A stretch of DNA of 64,000 bases from NCBI RefSeq assembly GCF_900497805.2, contig NW_020954576.1, positions 74,290,605 to 74,354,604 on the forward strand. The letters run 5' to 3'. The position numbers were made by a program, and so were the translations under genes. A model generated the notes under the pieces. The model did not search any database and had not been told where the DNA came from. It saw nothing but the letters and a program-made list of their open reading frames with translations. Shown piece after piece: positions 46,440 to 56,744 of this stretch (the stretch's first letter is position 1; every line of letters starts with the position of its first letter). Source of the stretch: Vombatus ursinus. Taxonomy: Eukaryota > Chordata > Mammalia > Diprotodontia > Vombatidae.

Positions 46440-47515
46440 TCCTTCTAGTCACCCAGTTTCATACTTGGAGCCATCTTAGACTCTTCTCTTTCATCCCATA
46501 AATCCCATCAGACGCCAAATGTTGGTAATTTTGCCTCCACAACTTTCATATGTCTCTTATCACTTCTTGCCTTAACTATTGCCACAGCCTCTTAATTAGT
46601 TCTCGAGCCTACAGTCTCTGCCCTCTCCAATCTATCCTGTCACAGGGATATCCCTACAGCTCTCACTTTATTACTCCCAAATCAAGAAGCTTCAGTAGTT
46701 AATGTTTCTCAAACACAACACAAAGTCCATATATCAAATGTCTCTCCAGTCTAGTCATCCCCCATTCATTTGTCAAATTGATCCTAAAACAGATGCAACC
46801 ATGCTACCCCACTATTCAACTAAACTCCAGTGTTTCTCTATCACCTCTGGGATCCAATACAAAATCTTCTGATGGCATTCAAAAACTTTTATAAGTTGGC
46901 CCTCAACTACTTTCCCAGTCTTCTTACATTTTATCCCAAGGCACTCTAACACTGACCTCCTAGCTGTTCTTCCTACAAGACAGTGAGTTAATTGTTTATT
47001 TCTCATCATTTTACTCTAATCCTCCTAATAGTTTATTCTGATCCTCCTTTTGTGTGTTGAAATCCCTTCATAACCTAGCTCCCTCCTAGGCTTCCAGTTT
47101 TCTTACACCTTACTTCCTGCCCCAACTCCCTCGTACTCTTCAATACAACAACACTACCCTCCAGGGTCTCCCAAGAATAAGACACTCCATGTCTCAGCTC
47201 TGTGCATCTTCTCCAGCTGTCTCCCTTGCCTAGAATGTTCTCTCTCTTCATTTCCACCTCCTGGCTTCCTTTAAGTCTCAGATAAAATCCTATCTTCTAG
47301 AAGAAGCCTTTTCCATTCCTCTTTAATGCTAATGGCTTCCATCTATTGATTATCTCCAATTTATTATGTATGTATCTTGTTTGTACATAGTTGTTTGACA
47401 CATCTCTGTCAAACTGTGAGCTCCTTGAGAGCATGAACTATTTTTTGTCTTTCTTTGTATCCTCATTACTTAGCATAGTACTTGATACTAAATGCTTGTT
47501 GACTTGTTTGGCCTT
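46440..47515 (+). mobile_element. L2 LINE, 3' half
   Basis: Sense L2 from the ORF2 C-terminal part (TGTCTCTTATCACTTCTTGC, AATCCCATCAGACGCCAA) to the terminus (ACTGTGAGCTCCTTGAGAGC, ACTTAGCATAGTACTTGATA). Two partly repeated segments suggest two overlapping copies. Decayed. Confidence 0.8.
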
Positions 47516-48000
47516 TAAGTCACAGAACTAGATCTAGATATAGAGCTGGACCTAGAAGCGACCTCCGAGACCATCTAGCCCAAACCCCTCATATTTCATC
47601 TTCTTACCTTTACTGGTATCTTCTCCCATCCTCTTCTCTACTTCTTGGAATCTCTAGACTACTTTCAAAGATAGGCTCAAGTGTTACCTCCTACAGAATT
47701 TCCCAAGATGTTAGTGCTCTTTTCATTCCTCTAATATTTATTAATATTTACATTTATTTTGTACCTATTTTATATTTAATTATCTGAGTACAGACTGTTT
47801 CTCTTCCAAGTAGAATGTAAGGTCCTAGAGAACAGGGGATGCTTTATTGTCTTTTTCTCTTTCTTTTCTCTCATTCATTTCTTTTTTTCTGTTTCATTTT
47901 TCTCTTTTCTTTCTCATTCTTTTTCTTCCTTTCCTTTTGTCTTTGTTTCCAAAGTGCCTGGCACAGTACCTACAGCAATTAATAAATAGCTTGTATGTTC
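47515..48000 (+). mobile_element. MIR/CR1-like fragment and L2 3' end
   Basis: TAGAGCTGGACCTAGAAGCG resembles the MIR/CR1 tail. 47640-47995 is sense L2 (AGAATGTAAGGTCCTAGAGA, AAGTGCCTGGCACAGTACCT) interrupted by a (CTTT)n pyrimidine stretch at 47855-47945. Confidence 0.65.
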
Positions 48001-48084
48001 AAGTGAGGTGGTGAAAAGAATTTCATCTAAATTCCAGTATATGACCATAAGATTTAGATATCTTAGAAACTATCTTTCTCAACT

Positions 48085-48790
48085 CTCATTTTCAAGATGA
48101 GGAAACTGAGGCCCAGAAAAAATAAGTGATTTGTCCAACATCACAGAACTAGCACAGAACCAGGATTCAAACTTAGGTTTTCTGATCCCAAAACTAATAT
48201 TCTTCCCGCTACAATCTAATATGTTACCTACTTTAAAAACCATTCTATATTTCAGACTTATTTTAGTCTCAAGTAGCCCAAGTAAATGAGCTAAATAAAA
48301 TACAACTAAATAGCAATAAAATAAAATAAAACACAGCTAAATAGCAAAGATCCAGAGACATTCTTTATTCCAGAAGTAAATAAATGCCATATTTTCTTAA
48401 AGTATATTACTGCATGCAACCACTCTGGCTTTTAAATAGTACTAAAGAATTGGTTTCATGTCCCTTTGAGAATTTCTCTTTTCCTCAAAAGTACAGTATA
48501 GGGGATAAAAAAAATTTCCTGATGTGGCACTTTACATTCTATCTAAGTTCTTGGAAAAGTCCTTAGAGATTATCAAAAACTACCAGTTAATTTTATAGAT
48601 AAGAAAATTAAGAGGACAGTGCCTTGCCCAAGATTTAAAAAGGCAGGATTTGAACCCAGGTCTTATGATTCCAAATCCAGTACTCTTTCCCCTGAACACA
48701 ATAATTTTGTGAAGTTGGTAGCAGTAGATAGTAAATTTTCCATTTTGCAAACAAGGAAACTACTCAATGAAGTACAGTATCATACTCCAA
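48085..48790 (-). mobile_element. MIR fragments
   Basis: 48085-48205 (AAGATGAGGAAACTGAGGCC, CAGGATTCAAACTTAGGTTT) and 48590-48790 (AGAAAATTAAGAGGACAGTG, GATTTGAACCCAGGTCTTAT) are antisense MIR. 48210-48590 is unassigned. Confidence 0.65.
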
Positions 48791-48799
48791 GGACTCACA

Positions 48800-51700
48800 G
48801 CAAGTTAGCAGTGAATCAATGCCTTCTGACTTTCAATAACAATTATCAAATGGTGCTGAACTTTTTTCACACATAAGTGACAACCAGATTCTCACCAGTC
48901 CAATAAAAGCCAGTATTTTTAATATGCCAACTATAACCACTGAGTACACAAATTTTGCTGTAGCAAAAATTTTACTGAAGTCCTCTAGTTATGCCTTAAT
49001 TCCTTATCTAGAACAAAGAATTATTTAGCAACTATCAAAGTTTTTTGATGTTATGGGAATAAAAACCAAACAACTGTCAAGAATTGCCAATTTTTAAAAA
49101 ACTTTCCATAGTTCTACCCATCACTTAATTTTTCAGACTGTCAACAACAACAACAACAAAAAATCTATGGGCAGGTTAAATGGTTGGAAAGGAAAAGTCA
49201 CCTTGTCTGTCACATACACAGTTCATTTCTCAAATGTATTTTTTAAAAACTATGGTTTCTATGTAGACATATTTGTCACTATAAAGCATTTTTTTCTTCC
49301 TTCTCATCTCAATTTTGTTTAGTTTTAATCATCTTAATGAAATAAGAAAGCAACTTTATCATGGTTTATGTCTGTCTCTCACCGCACTTCAAGATCATCT
49401 GGTACCCCTGAACAACCAAACAACCAAAGATGGACACCAGCTGACCCACCAAACTCCTGATGAATACAACTGTTCGTTTCACTGTGATGACACAACTGCT
49501 AACACAACCAGTTTGAAAATGGTCAATCTCATAATGCACAATCTCATACTAACATTATTTCACTTACAACTTGAAAAATACTACTAAATCTCTCTCACTG
49601 CTTTCTTTTCATCATGAGACAAAACAAATGGTTTTGTCTATACTTTGAAAACAACTAATTCAAAAGTTTAAAAAACATTCAATTCATCAGGTATTTTCTC
49701 CACATTTGTCAAACAAACTATTAAACTGACCAAACTGCGATCACAAAAATGACTGGACTTATCTTTTTCTTTTTTGGGGGGGGGCAGAAAGAGGTATGTA
49801 ATAACACTGAAAAAGGCACTGTATTGAGACTCTTGAGATCAGTCTCATTTCGGTTATCAACTATTCTATGACCTTGAACAAATCACCTAACTTCTTAATA
49901 CCCACTTCCTCCTCATAGGGGGGAAGGAACTTGAAAATTTCTAAGGTTTCTTCCAATTGAATAATTTTCATATTCTGAATGTCTATGTGTCTTGCATTGT
50001 GCTAGGCATAAAAGCCAGGATTCAAAGCAGTAAAATACAGTGTGTCTGCCCTAAAGGAACTGAGACACACATGGAAAAAGGTTAAAGATTCAAGAATTAA
50101 ATTAGAACTACAAGTACACTTAGTCAAATGCTGAACTTAAGAAAATGCCATCATACTGATATCCTTTCCCCTAAAATTTTAAAAGAAATTTCTGATTCTG
50201 AAAGATCAATTCTTGTTCTTATTTTAAATTCCTCTAAAGGAGTTTCTTCTGTTTCTACATAGTAAGCCTTACCAGTGTACATACACTATTTTTTCTCATC
50301 CTACAGGGTAAGGTAACAGTCCCATTTGCAGACAGGGCTGTCTGCAGCCAACATGAAACAGAAGTGAACTGGAAAGAAAGAACACTGAAAAAAAAAAATT
50401 CCACTGCTTCATTCATTTAGACTATGAATAAAAATTTGAAGTAGGCTTATTGGAAGCTAGTGTTTGTATCAAGTAAAACTAATAATAGGAATGCTTAAAA
50501 TACACAATAAAGAGTTAAGAAGCACTGAAGGAACTTAATTTGAGATTTAAATCATTTATAGGAGAAAGGATTTCCAACAGATTATTCAATAAAACCTTCA
50601 AGACTCATTTCTGTTTATTTACTTGCTTCTATAGGAATTGTTATTCTACATTACCAACAAGACATCTTCACTACAAAATAAAGTCTACTATAGTAAGAGT
50701 AAACAACTTAAGATTGTACTTTAAATACAAATGTCACATACTTAAAAAGTTAAAACTAAATAGATTTTAGACCACCAGACCAAATCCATAATCAAAGCAT
50801 AACAATATGTTTAAACTAACATCATATGATCTGGTGCTTTTTTTCCATGAGAATATGAAATGTACACTTACTATAAATACCTTGGAACCACTACTCATAC
50901 CTCCACATACTCTACAAATAGTTATTCAGAATCTTGATGAATATTCTCCACTGTACATTAGCAAAAAAAAATCAACCTTAAACAACTTAAAATATTCAGA
51001 TACAAAAAGTTTTGCATAGAAATGAGTTTTGAACTCCAACTGCACACTGGATTTACTGAAACTAAAAACAAAACAAAAAGTATTGATTCAAACTAGTCAA
51101 AATGAGTATTTTGGCCATTCTATCTTGTTATCAATTCATAGTTAAACATTTTGACCTACAATATTTTTCAATGTTATAAATACATCAATCATGCTAATCT
51201 GAAAATGGCAAAACTTTTAATAGTGATGTTGTCATCCTTCCCAAAAGCAAATTCAACTAAAACTGTAGACATAAAACTAGAGAAAAAGAAACCACCTCTT
51301 CACATGTGTGTAAAGAAGTGCTTCAAACTTTCTACCATATAAGTCTGATGATTATGCTCCTCTTTTAAAAGTAGTATATGCAGTAAGCTATAGTAAAGTA
51401 ATTAAAGCTGGGTCCTTCAATTAAATAATCAAAAGAAATATTTACTGAGTTCCTATTATGTGTAAATCACTATGCCAAGCATAACAGAACAAATAATAAA
51501 ATGCCAGGATATCAGACACAAAACAATTTTTAATAATGAATTTAACTAACATTAATATTCACATTTGCAAGTTTTATTTTTAATGGATTTCTAATGGTAA
51601 TGCTCATTTAAATAAAACACAAAACATTAAAAGTTCTGATTCAGACCTTAATGATAATAATATTCTGATAAAGTTTTATAAACAAAAAAAAATTTGAAAC

Positions 51701-52900
51701 AAAAAATTTGAATAGTTTGATATGCACAAATCTAAGACCAATGAAAAATTTGGTTTTCAGATCAAAAAGTGGAGCAACTTAGTTTTTAAAAGAACTGAAG
51801 TAATCATTACAGAAAAACTAAGCACAGGAACATAAAAATAAGTCACAAAATGCAAAAGTCATTTCTGCAAGATCAGTTTGTTCTAACCTTAAGACTTTTT
51901 CTGATTTAAAGAAAACATGCACTGAATACACAAAGTATAGACATAAAACTAAGAACTAAAATTCACTTAAATTCCAACGTTTACCTCAGTCACACAATGC
52001 AATCACTATAACTGGAAGCTGAACCCAATTACAAATACTGTCAACTCAGGAAACTGAATCTGCTCAGTTAACTTTCAAAGTCAAGACAATGAATGTGTAA
52101 AAGGAAATTTCTAGTTAAAATAATAGTATAAATTACCTTGTCAAATCACTACAAAAGAAATACACTAGTAATCTATTTGAAATATATTTATAGTTGCTTT
52201 CTTGCTTCACTAACTCCAATTATAGTTATTAAAACTTTTATAAGTTCATGTTCACATGGGACACTCAAGCACTTGATGACTAACTATCCTTACACTACTA
52301 CTTATACTAACACTTATACTATAATATATTCCTACAGCATCTTTAATGGAGTAAATCAGCCTTTTGGACACTTTTCTACTTTATTCTATTCTGGCTTATT
52401 CAATTATTTCATAAGTGGACAGATAACTCAAAAACTCATAGGAAGAAAATTTTTCAAGAGAAATTTTACTTAGAATAGAAAACTAATGATTATTAATGTA
52501 TAATACTAACGTGAATTCATGATAAATATATTTTTCATAGTATATAACACATTTCTGATATTGAAATACAAAAATACTACAAATTAGATAAGTAACAATG
52601 AACTATATACCATAAACCAACTGTTTTGTATTCTTAAGCTCTGATGAACTCTAAACCCTTCACTGTCACCAATGGCTGATTCAGCTGTCGTTTATAAGTA
52701 GATGTCAGTTAAATTTTCGTTTAGAAACTTCAGCAATTATAACCATTTTGATTTCAACCAAATGCTACATAACACAGGAATTTGATTCTGTATCATGGAG
52801 TCATCCTACACTTGACTTTCAAAATGTGTAGTATCTACTCTGCTTTCAGCAGGTAAACAGTAAGTACTGTTATTTGAAACCCTGTCCCCGGACAGATTCA
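48800..52900. other. Repeat-poor 5' part of AKT3 intron 1
   Basis: About 4 kb of AT-rich sequence next to the CpG island with few insertions: a short MIR near 49840-49960, L2 scraps at 49975-50065 and 51420-51490. Intron 1 sequence just downstream of a promoter is a common place for enhancers, and the sparsity of repeats fits, but no specific element can be named. Confidence 0.5.
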
Positions 52901-53475
52901 CCGTCTCCAGCAGAGCTGTGACTTTCAGGGAAATCCCAAACGAGAGGTGATAACGATTTGATCTTCACAGCGAACCAATCAACTAGGCATCAACTTTGGG
53001 CTCCAAGGGCCCCACCATGCATCATGGCTGATGCAGACCGATGCGCAGGAGGAGGAAGAGGAGGAGGAGGAGGTGGACTAGGAGGAGGACTGGTTTGTTT
53101 ACTTGCAGCCTCAGCTGCCGCCGCTGCCGCCGCCACCGCCGCCGCCAATAGCGGCAGCATCACTGGAGAAGCCAAACCCAGCATCTTCCGCACATTTCTA
53201 TTCTTAGCACACAACTCCCGAGCGGATCAAAACCCCACTACTATTAAAAACACAGACAAGCACATTTACACCCCCCAGCCTTCGATGCACCCCGAGGTGG
53301 TGGGAGAGGACGGGGGAGGAAGACGACTCCAGGGCATCTTCTCCTCTTCCCCCCAACCCAGACATGCAAACAGGGCGCTGGGGAGTCACGGGAGTCACCC
53401 TCGCACAGATCCAACCCAAACACACACGCGCGCACACGCACACACACACCCACACGGCAGGGGGATGCGGGGAGC

Positions 53476-53485
53476 GTTATATAAC
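53476..53485. promoter_or_regulatory. Palindromic TATA-like site GTTATATAAC
   Basis: A perfect 10-bp palindrome containing TATATAA on both strands, set in GC-rich sequence. It could be a TATA box in either direction. It lies to the left of the candidate exon 1 donor, so on the AKT3 strand it would have to serve an alternative downstream start or be unused. Confidence 0.25.
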
Positions 53486-53670
53486 CTCTCCCCCCGGACC
53501 GGCGGGCGGCCCCTTGCCCACGCCGCGGGGTGAGCGCGGGTGCCAGCCTCAGGTCCGGAGGGAGGGAGCGTGGCGCAGAGGTGGGAGGCGCCGGGGGCTG
53601 AGGCAGCCCAGACATTGACAGTACCGCTAGGCCAGAGACAACCCTCCCCCCCATCCCCTCCATTCACACT

Positions 53671-53704
53671 CCCCCCCCCCCCCCCCCCGCTCCGGGGGGG
53701 GGGG
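53671..53704. repeat. Poly-C then poly-G inverted tract
   Basis: Eighteen C residues (53671-53688), a short GCTCC spacer, then eleven G residues (53694-53704). The two runs are complementary, giving a pure GC hairpin with a 5-base loop. Alternatives are an i-motif or a G-quadruplex. Such runs are error-prone in sequencing, so the lengths may be inexact. Confidence 0.8.
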
Positions 53705-54260
53705 AGAGGGGATGTCAAGTGAGTGTCATTTACGCGGGGCCACCTCCATCCTCCCCCTCCCCCCACAACCTGCCTACGGTTCGCGCCCCCCCCATCACCC
53801 ACCCCATTCCCGGTCCCGCACGCCGGCCTCAGGCACCCATCTCACCGGTGCGGTGACAGCCCAGACGTCCCCCCCCTACCGCGCCCCGCCCCGCCGCCGT
53901 CTCCCCGCCCGAAGAAGGGGGAGGGATGGGGGGGCGGCGGGAGCGGAGGAAAGGAAAGGCAGAGGGGCTGGGGGGGAGGGGGAGGCTGTTACCTGCAAAG
54001 GCGGCGGCAGCGGCGGCACCGCGGCTGCTCCGGCGGCGGCGGCGGCAGAGGATGGAGCCGGGGGGCGGGGGGAGGAGAGGGGGTGACTCGGGGGTCCCCC
54101 CTCCCTCCCTCCTCCTCCCCTCCTGTCCGCCCCCCACCCCGCAGTGCCTCTCGCCCCCCTGGTGCCCGGTGTGACCGGCGGGAGGGCGGGCTGGAGGGAA
54201 GGGAGGGAGGGAGGAAGGGAGCCCGGCCCGGCCGCGGAGCTGGAACAGGAGGAGGAGGCG

Positions 54261-54280
54261 GAGGCGGCGGCGGCGGCGGA

Positions 54281-54312
<32 letters not shown>
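54261..54312. repeat. GGC/GGA trinucleotide tract, with about 10 pure GGC units
   Basis: An interrupted GGC run at 54261-54280 is followed by an uninterrupted run of roughly ten units at 54281-54312. On the minus strand this is a CCG repeat that would lie in the AKT3 leader or core promoter. Tracts of this type are length-variable and can form quadruplex or hairpin structures. Confidence 0.85.
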
Positions 54313-54380
54313 GAGAGGGAGGGGGGAGCGAGGCCAGGGAGAAGGAGGAGGCGGCGGAGGAGGAGGGGAGGGGGGCGGAG

Positions 54381-54436
54381 ACTCTACATGGGAATCGGAT
54401 ATCGGCTACAAATTCAATTCATCACCAGAAAACACC
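54381..54436. promoter_or_regulatory. Non-GC-rich block inside the CpG island with two mini-uORFs
   Basis: A 56-bp block of ordinary base composition (CTACATGGGAATCGGATATC and onwards) sits between strongly GC-rich flanks. On the minus strand it contains ATGTAG (54389-54384), a start codon directly followed by a stop, and ATGAATTGA (54422-54414), a one-codon frame after Met. Such retained sequence in a GC-skewed island often means constraint, as a promoter element or leader. Whether it is transcribed is unknown. Confidence 0.4.
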
Positions 54437-54620
54437 ACCCGGGTGGGAGGTGGGGGAGCTCGGGTCACAGAGGGGAAGGGGGAGGAGGCAGCTGGGGCCG
54501 CCCCAGCCCGCGAGCCCCGCCCTCCGCGGGGCTGTCTCCCTAGCCGCGCGGGCACTGCTGCGGGACCCCGGTCCTAGGGCTGAGGCGGTGCGGGCCGGCG
54601 CGGGACGGGATGCGGCCGCC

Positions 54621-54648
54621 CTCTCCTCCTCCTCCTCCTCCTCCTCCC
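54621..54648. repeat. CTC trinucleotide tract
   Basis: About nine CTC/TCC units in the CpG island upstream of AKT3. It encodes a serine run in one chance frame, and no coding role is supported. Confidence 0.8.
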
Positions 54649-54713
54649 TGGGTACGCTGGCCGCCACCGCCTGCTCCTCCCCCCGCTCCTTCGGGGCGGG
54701 AGCCCAGGCTCCT

Positions 54714-54740
54714 GCCGCCGCCGCCGCCGCCGCCGCCGCG
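54714..54740. repeat. CCG trinucleotide tract
   Basis: About nine GCC units, 31 bp to the left of the consensus CRE. Together with the GGC tract at 54261-54312 this makes two separate CGG-type microsatellites of opposite orientation in one promoter. Confidence 0.8.
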
Positions 54741-54770
54741 GGGCTTGTTGTTGACTTTGAGGAAAACTCC

Positions 54771-54778
54771 TGACGTCA
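54771..54778. promoter_or_regulatory. Consensus cAMP response element (TGACGTCA)
   Basis: A perfect palindromic CREB/ATF site lies within the CpG island, between a CCG-repeat tract and GC-rich sequence, about 780 bp upstream of the candidate exon 1 donor on the AKT3 strand. Full-length palindromic CREs with an internal CpG are enriched near active promoters. Function is inferred from the motif. Confidence 0.5.
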
Positions 54779-55349
54779 GGGACTGGCTCTCCGCGGCGCG
54801 CGGGCGAGCGCGGCTTCCCCCTTCCCCCGGCCCGCCTCCGCCGCCTCCTCCCCTCCGCTCCCAGCCCGAGTCCTCGTCCTCAGCCTCCCCCCGCCCTCCC
54901 TACACCAGGGGCGGCCCGGGCTCCTCTACAGCACGTGAGCGCGGGCGCGCGACAAACACAAACACAGAAATACACGGAGCTGTCCGCTCTCCCCCTCCCC
55001 ACCTCCTCTCGCGAGAACACTCCCCACCAGACCCGGGGCGGGGAGGGGAGGGGGGGTTATTCTCAAGCTGGGGCTTTTCTGCGCCTTCGCCCTCATGCTC
55101 CTTCGCTTGCTTCCCGCCTCTCCGAGGCCCGTGGAGGGGCTCGACGCCCGGGCCGAGACAGCCAGCTTCCCTGCCCACCTTCACCACCACCCCTTCATCG
55201 CATTCGGTTGGGACGCATCGCCTCCGAAGTGGGCTGCCGAAGGAGTATCTCGTTGTCCCCGCCCGTCCCCCCCACGCCACCCCTCCACCGTCCCGACTGC
55301 TGTCGCTGAGCGGGAGGGAACGAGGCACCTGCAATTCTCTAACTAAGCC

Positions 55350-55915
55350 AGGCTTTTTCTTCTTCTGGCAGCGAAGAGAGCTCGACAGGGGATCCACATC
55401 CTGAGAAATGCTGTGCCCCACGCTAGGAGATCTAAGTCTAGAAAAGGGAAGAGTTGGGCATTGGAAGTGTAGAGTGGAAAACCAAAACATGGACGACCAC
55501 CTTAAATCTGTTGTGCAGGATAACATTACCATATACCCTTTAATTCCACGATTAAAACCGTTTCTCAAAATAGCACCTCCCAAGCAAGATTTTCCACAGA
55601 ATTGTAAGAAAGCAGATGCTTTACCAGATTGTATTGGTGAATGGACTCAGTCTTAAAGCTGAACCCTTCTCAACGGGAGAATGATTTTTTTCCTGATTCT
55701 GAATTGAAAGAGATATACTGTTTTATTAAATTAACTTATAGTGATGTATGTTTTCACTTCTTTGGAATGAAAGGAAATCCTCACAGCTTCTTGAAAGGAA
55801 TACTTAAAATTTGTAAACTTTCTTTGCAAAATTAAAATACTGTACCCTGAAGTTATGAGGTTTACTTTGAAACAACTTGCACTGCTTTAAAATGTTTTTG
55901 GAGGGAAATCATTAT
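55350..55915. other. Upstream flank of the CpG island, no recognised gene
   Basis: Unique sequence. Contains an 82-codon + frame (55408-55656) after an acceptor-like TTTCTTCTTCTGGCAG. Nothing in the translation is recognisable. Could be part of a divergent non-coding transcript. Confidence 0.35.
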
Positions 55916-55919
55916 TTTG

Positions 55920-56345
55920 CAGCCTTGTATTACTCTGTCGTGGTACTCTTCTTCATCTCAACTCTCACTCCATTCCGTCTTTCCAATATGCGTTATTTGC
56001 TCGTTTCTGCCTTGTGCTCATCTGTTCTCTTGCAATAGATGTCCCTCTGCCCTCTACTCCTTACACCTCCTTCAGAAACCTGGCTCAAGACATCTTCCAG
56101 AAAGACTCACCCATCTCACTCTACTCACAGTCCCCTTAGTACTTCTGTACTGGCGTTTGCCTATGTATTTATGTAATACAACTTCTAATATGTCAGACAA
56201 GCAATCAACAAGCATTTGTCAACCAATTACTATTTGTCAGTCACTGTGCTAGCGCTGGGGATACAAAAAAAAGGGGGGGGAGAAAACATGCAAACAATTG
56301 TACAAATAAGATATGTACAGAATAGAGTGGAGATAATCAATAGAG
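55920..56345. mobile_element. L2 fragments in opposite orientations
   Basis: 55920-56190 resembles sense L2 (GACATCTTCCAGAAAGACTC). 56200-56345 is antisense L2 3' end (CAGTCACTGTGCTAGCGCTG, GGAGATAATCAATAGAGGGG) with an A/G-run in the middle. Confidence 0.6.
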
Positions 56346-56744
56346 GGGAGTTTGCATTTTTCTTCTACTTTGAATTGTTTCTATAGTAAAACATACATAG
56401 TAGAGATGTACATTATCTTGTTTCAGTATGTACTTTTAAAATAATTTTTTCTGTTGATATAAATTATGCCAATATTCATTCTTGTGCCTAAATTGATAGA
56501 ATTGGAGAGGTTTAGAGTATCATGAAGAAGCAACCGTACGTAGTTCATACTAGGTCTTCCTCTTTTCACCTAGCAGTGTTGTGAACTGTAAAGAATACAT
56601 ATCTTCAGAGAAGGAAGGATTTATACTTCCACCTTTCAGTAGGAAAACAGAAGTAGAAAGCAAGAAACAAACTGAATGACTATCATGTGAATTACATATA
56701 ACGTGCTCATATACAACTTTATAACACTAGTAAAATATCAGGTT
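56346..56744. other. Unassigned flanking sequence
   Basis: No repeat family or gene recognised. Confidence 0.4.

Larger units (their letters stand above)
16175..53992 (-). other. AKT3: AKT3 intron 1 (right boundary inferred)
   Basis: The left boundary is the exon 2 acceptor at 16175-16176. The right boundary is the candidate donor TGCAG/GTAACA (last exon base 53993) in the CpG island. If that is right the intron is about 37.8 kb. It contains L1 relics, SINEs, L2 and MIR copies and one pogo-like DNA transposon, and has repeat-poor ends near both exons. A different first exon would move the right boundary. Confidence 0.55.
53993..54440 (-). other. AKT3: Candidate AKT3 non-coding exon 1 (start not determined)
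   Basis: On the minus strand, GCCTTTGCAG is followed by GTAACA, making 53993 a plausible last base of exon 1. It is preceded by GC-rich leader-like sequence with a CCG repeat. No ATG occurs on the minus strand between 54380 and 53993, as expected for a leader. The right limit is a guess, chosen to include the non-GC-rich block at 54381-54436. An alternative donor, CACCG/GTGAGA, is at about 53844. Confidence 0.4.
52900..55350. promoter_or_regulatory. AKT3: CpG island, probable AKT3 promoter region
   Basis: This is the only long GC- and CpG-rich block in an otherwise AT-rich window. It contains many CGG/GCC runs, GC boxes, a CCAAT box near its left edge (52975-52979), a palindromic TATA-like site (53476-53485), an E-box CACGTG (54932-54937) and a consensus CRE TGACGTCA (54771-54778). 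Its place upstream of the AKT3 start-codon exon, on the correct side for a minus-strand gene, is the argument that it drives AKT3. The transcription start cannot be fixed by eye. Large open frames on both strands here are low-complexity (Gly, Pro, Ala, Arg runs) and are consequences of base composition. Confidence 0.8.

Noticed and set aside
52958-53533. 191-codon + frame with an alanine run
   Set aside because: The alanine and glycine stretches come from GCC/GGA repeats; no known protein recognised and no splice context supports it. A start here is not excluded, but nothing favours it.
53723-55404. Long + strand frames of 284, 209 and 264 codons in the CpG island
   Set aside because: The translations are runs of Gly, Pro, Ala, Arg and Ser from GC-rich triplet repeats, overlap each other in different frames, and have no recognisable domain.
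54900-55583. 227-codon minus frame upstream of AKT3
   Set aside because: Composition-driven frame across the island's right half; no motif, and it lies upstream of the inferred promoter.
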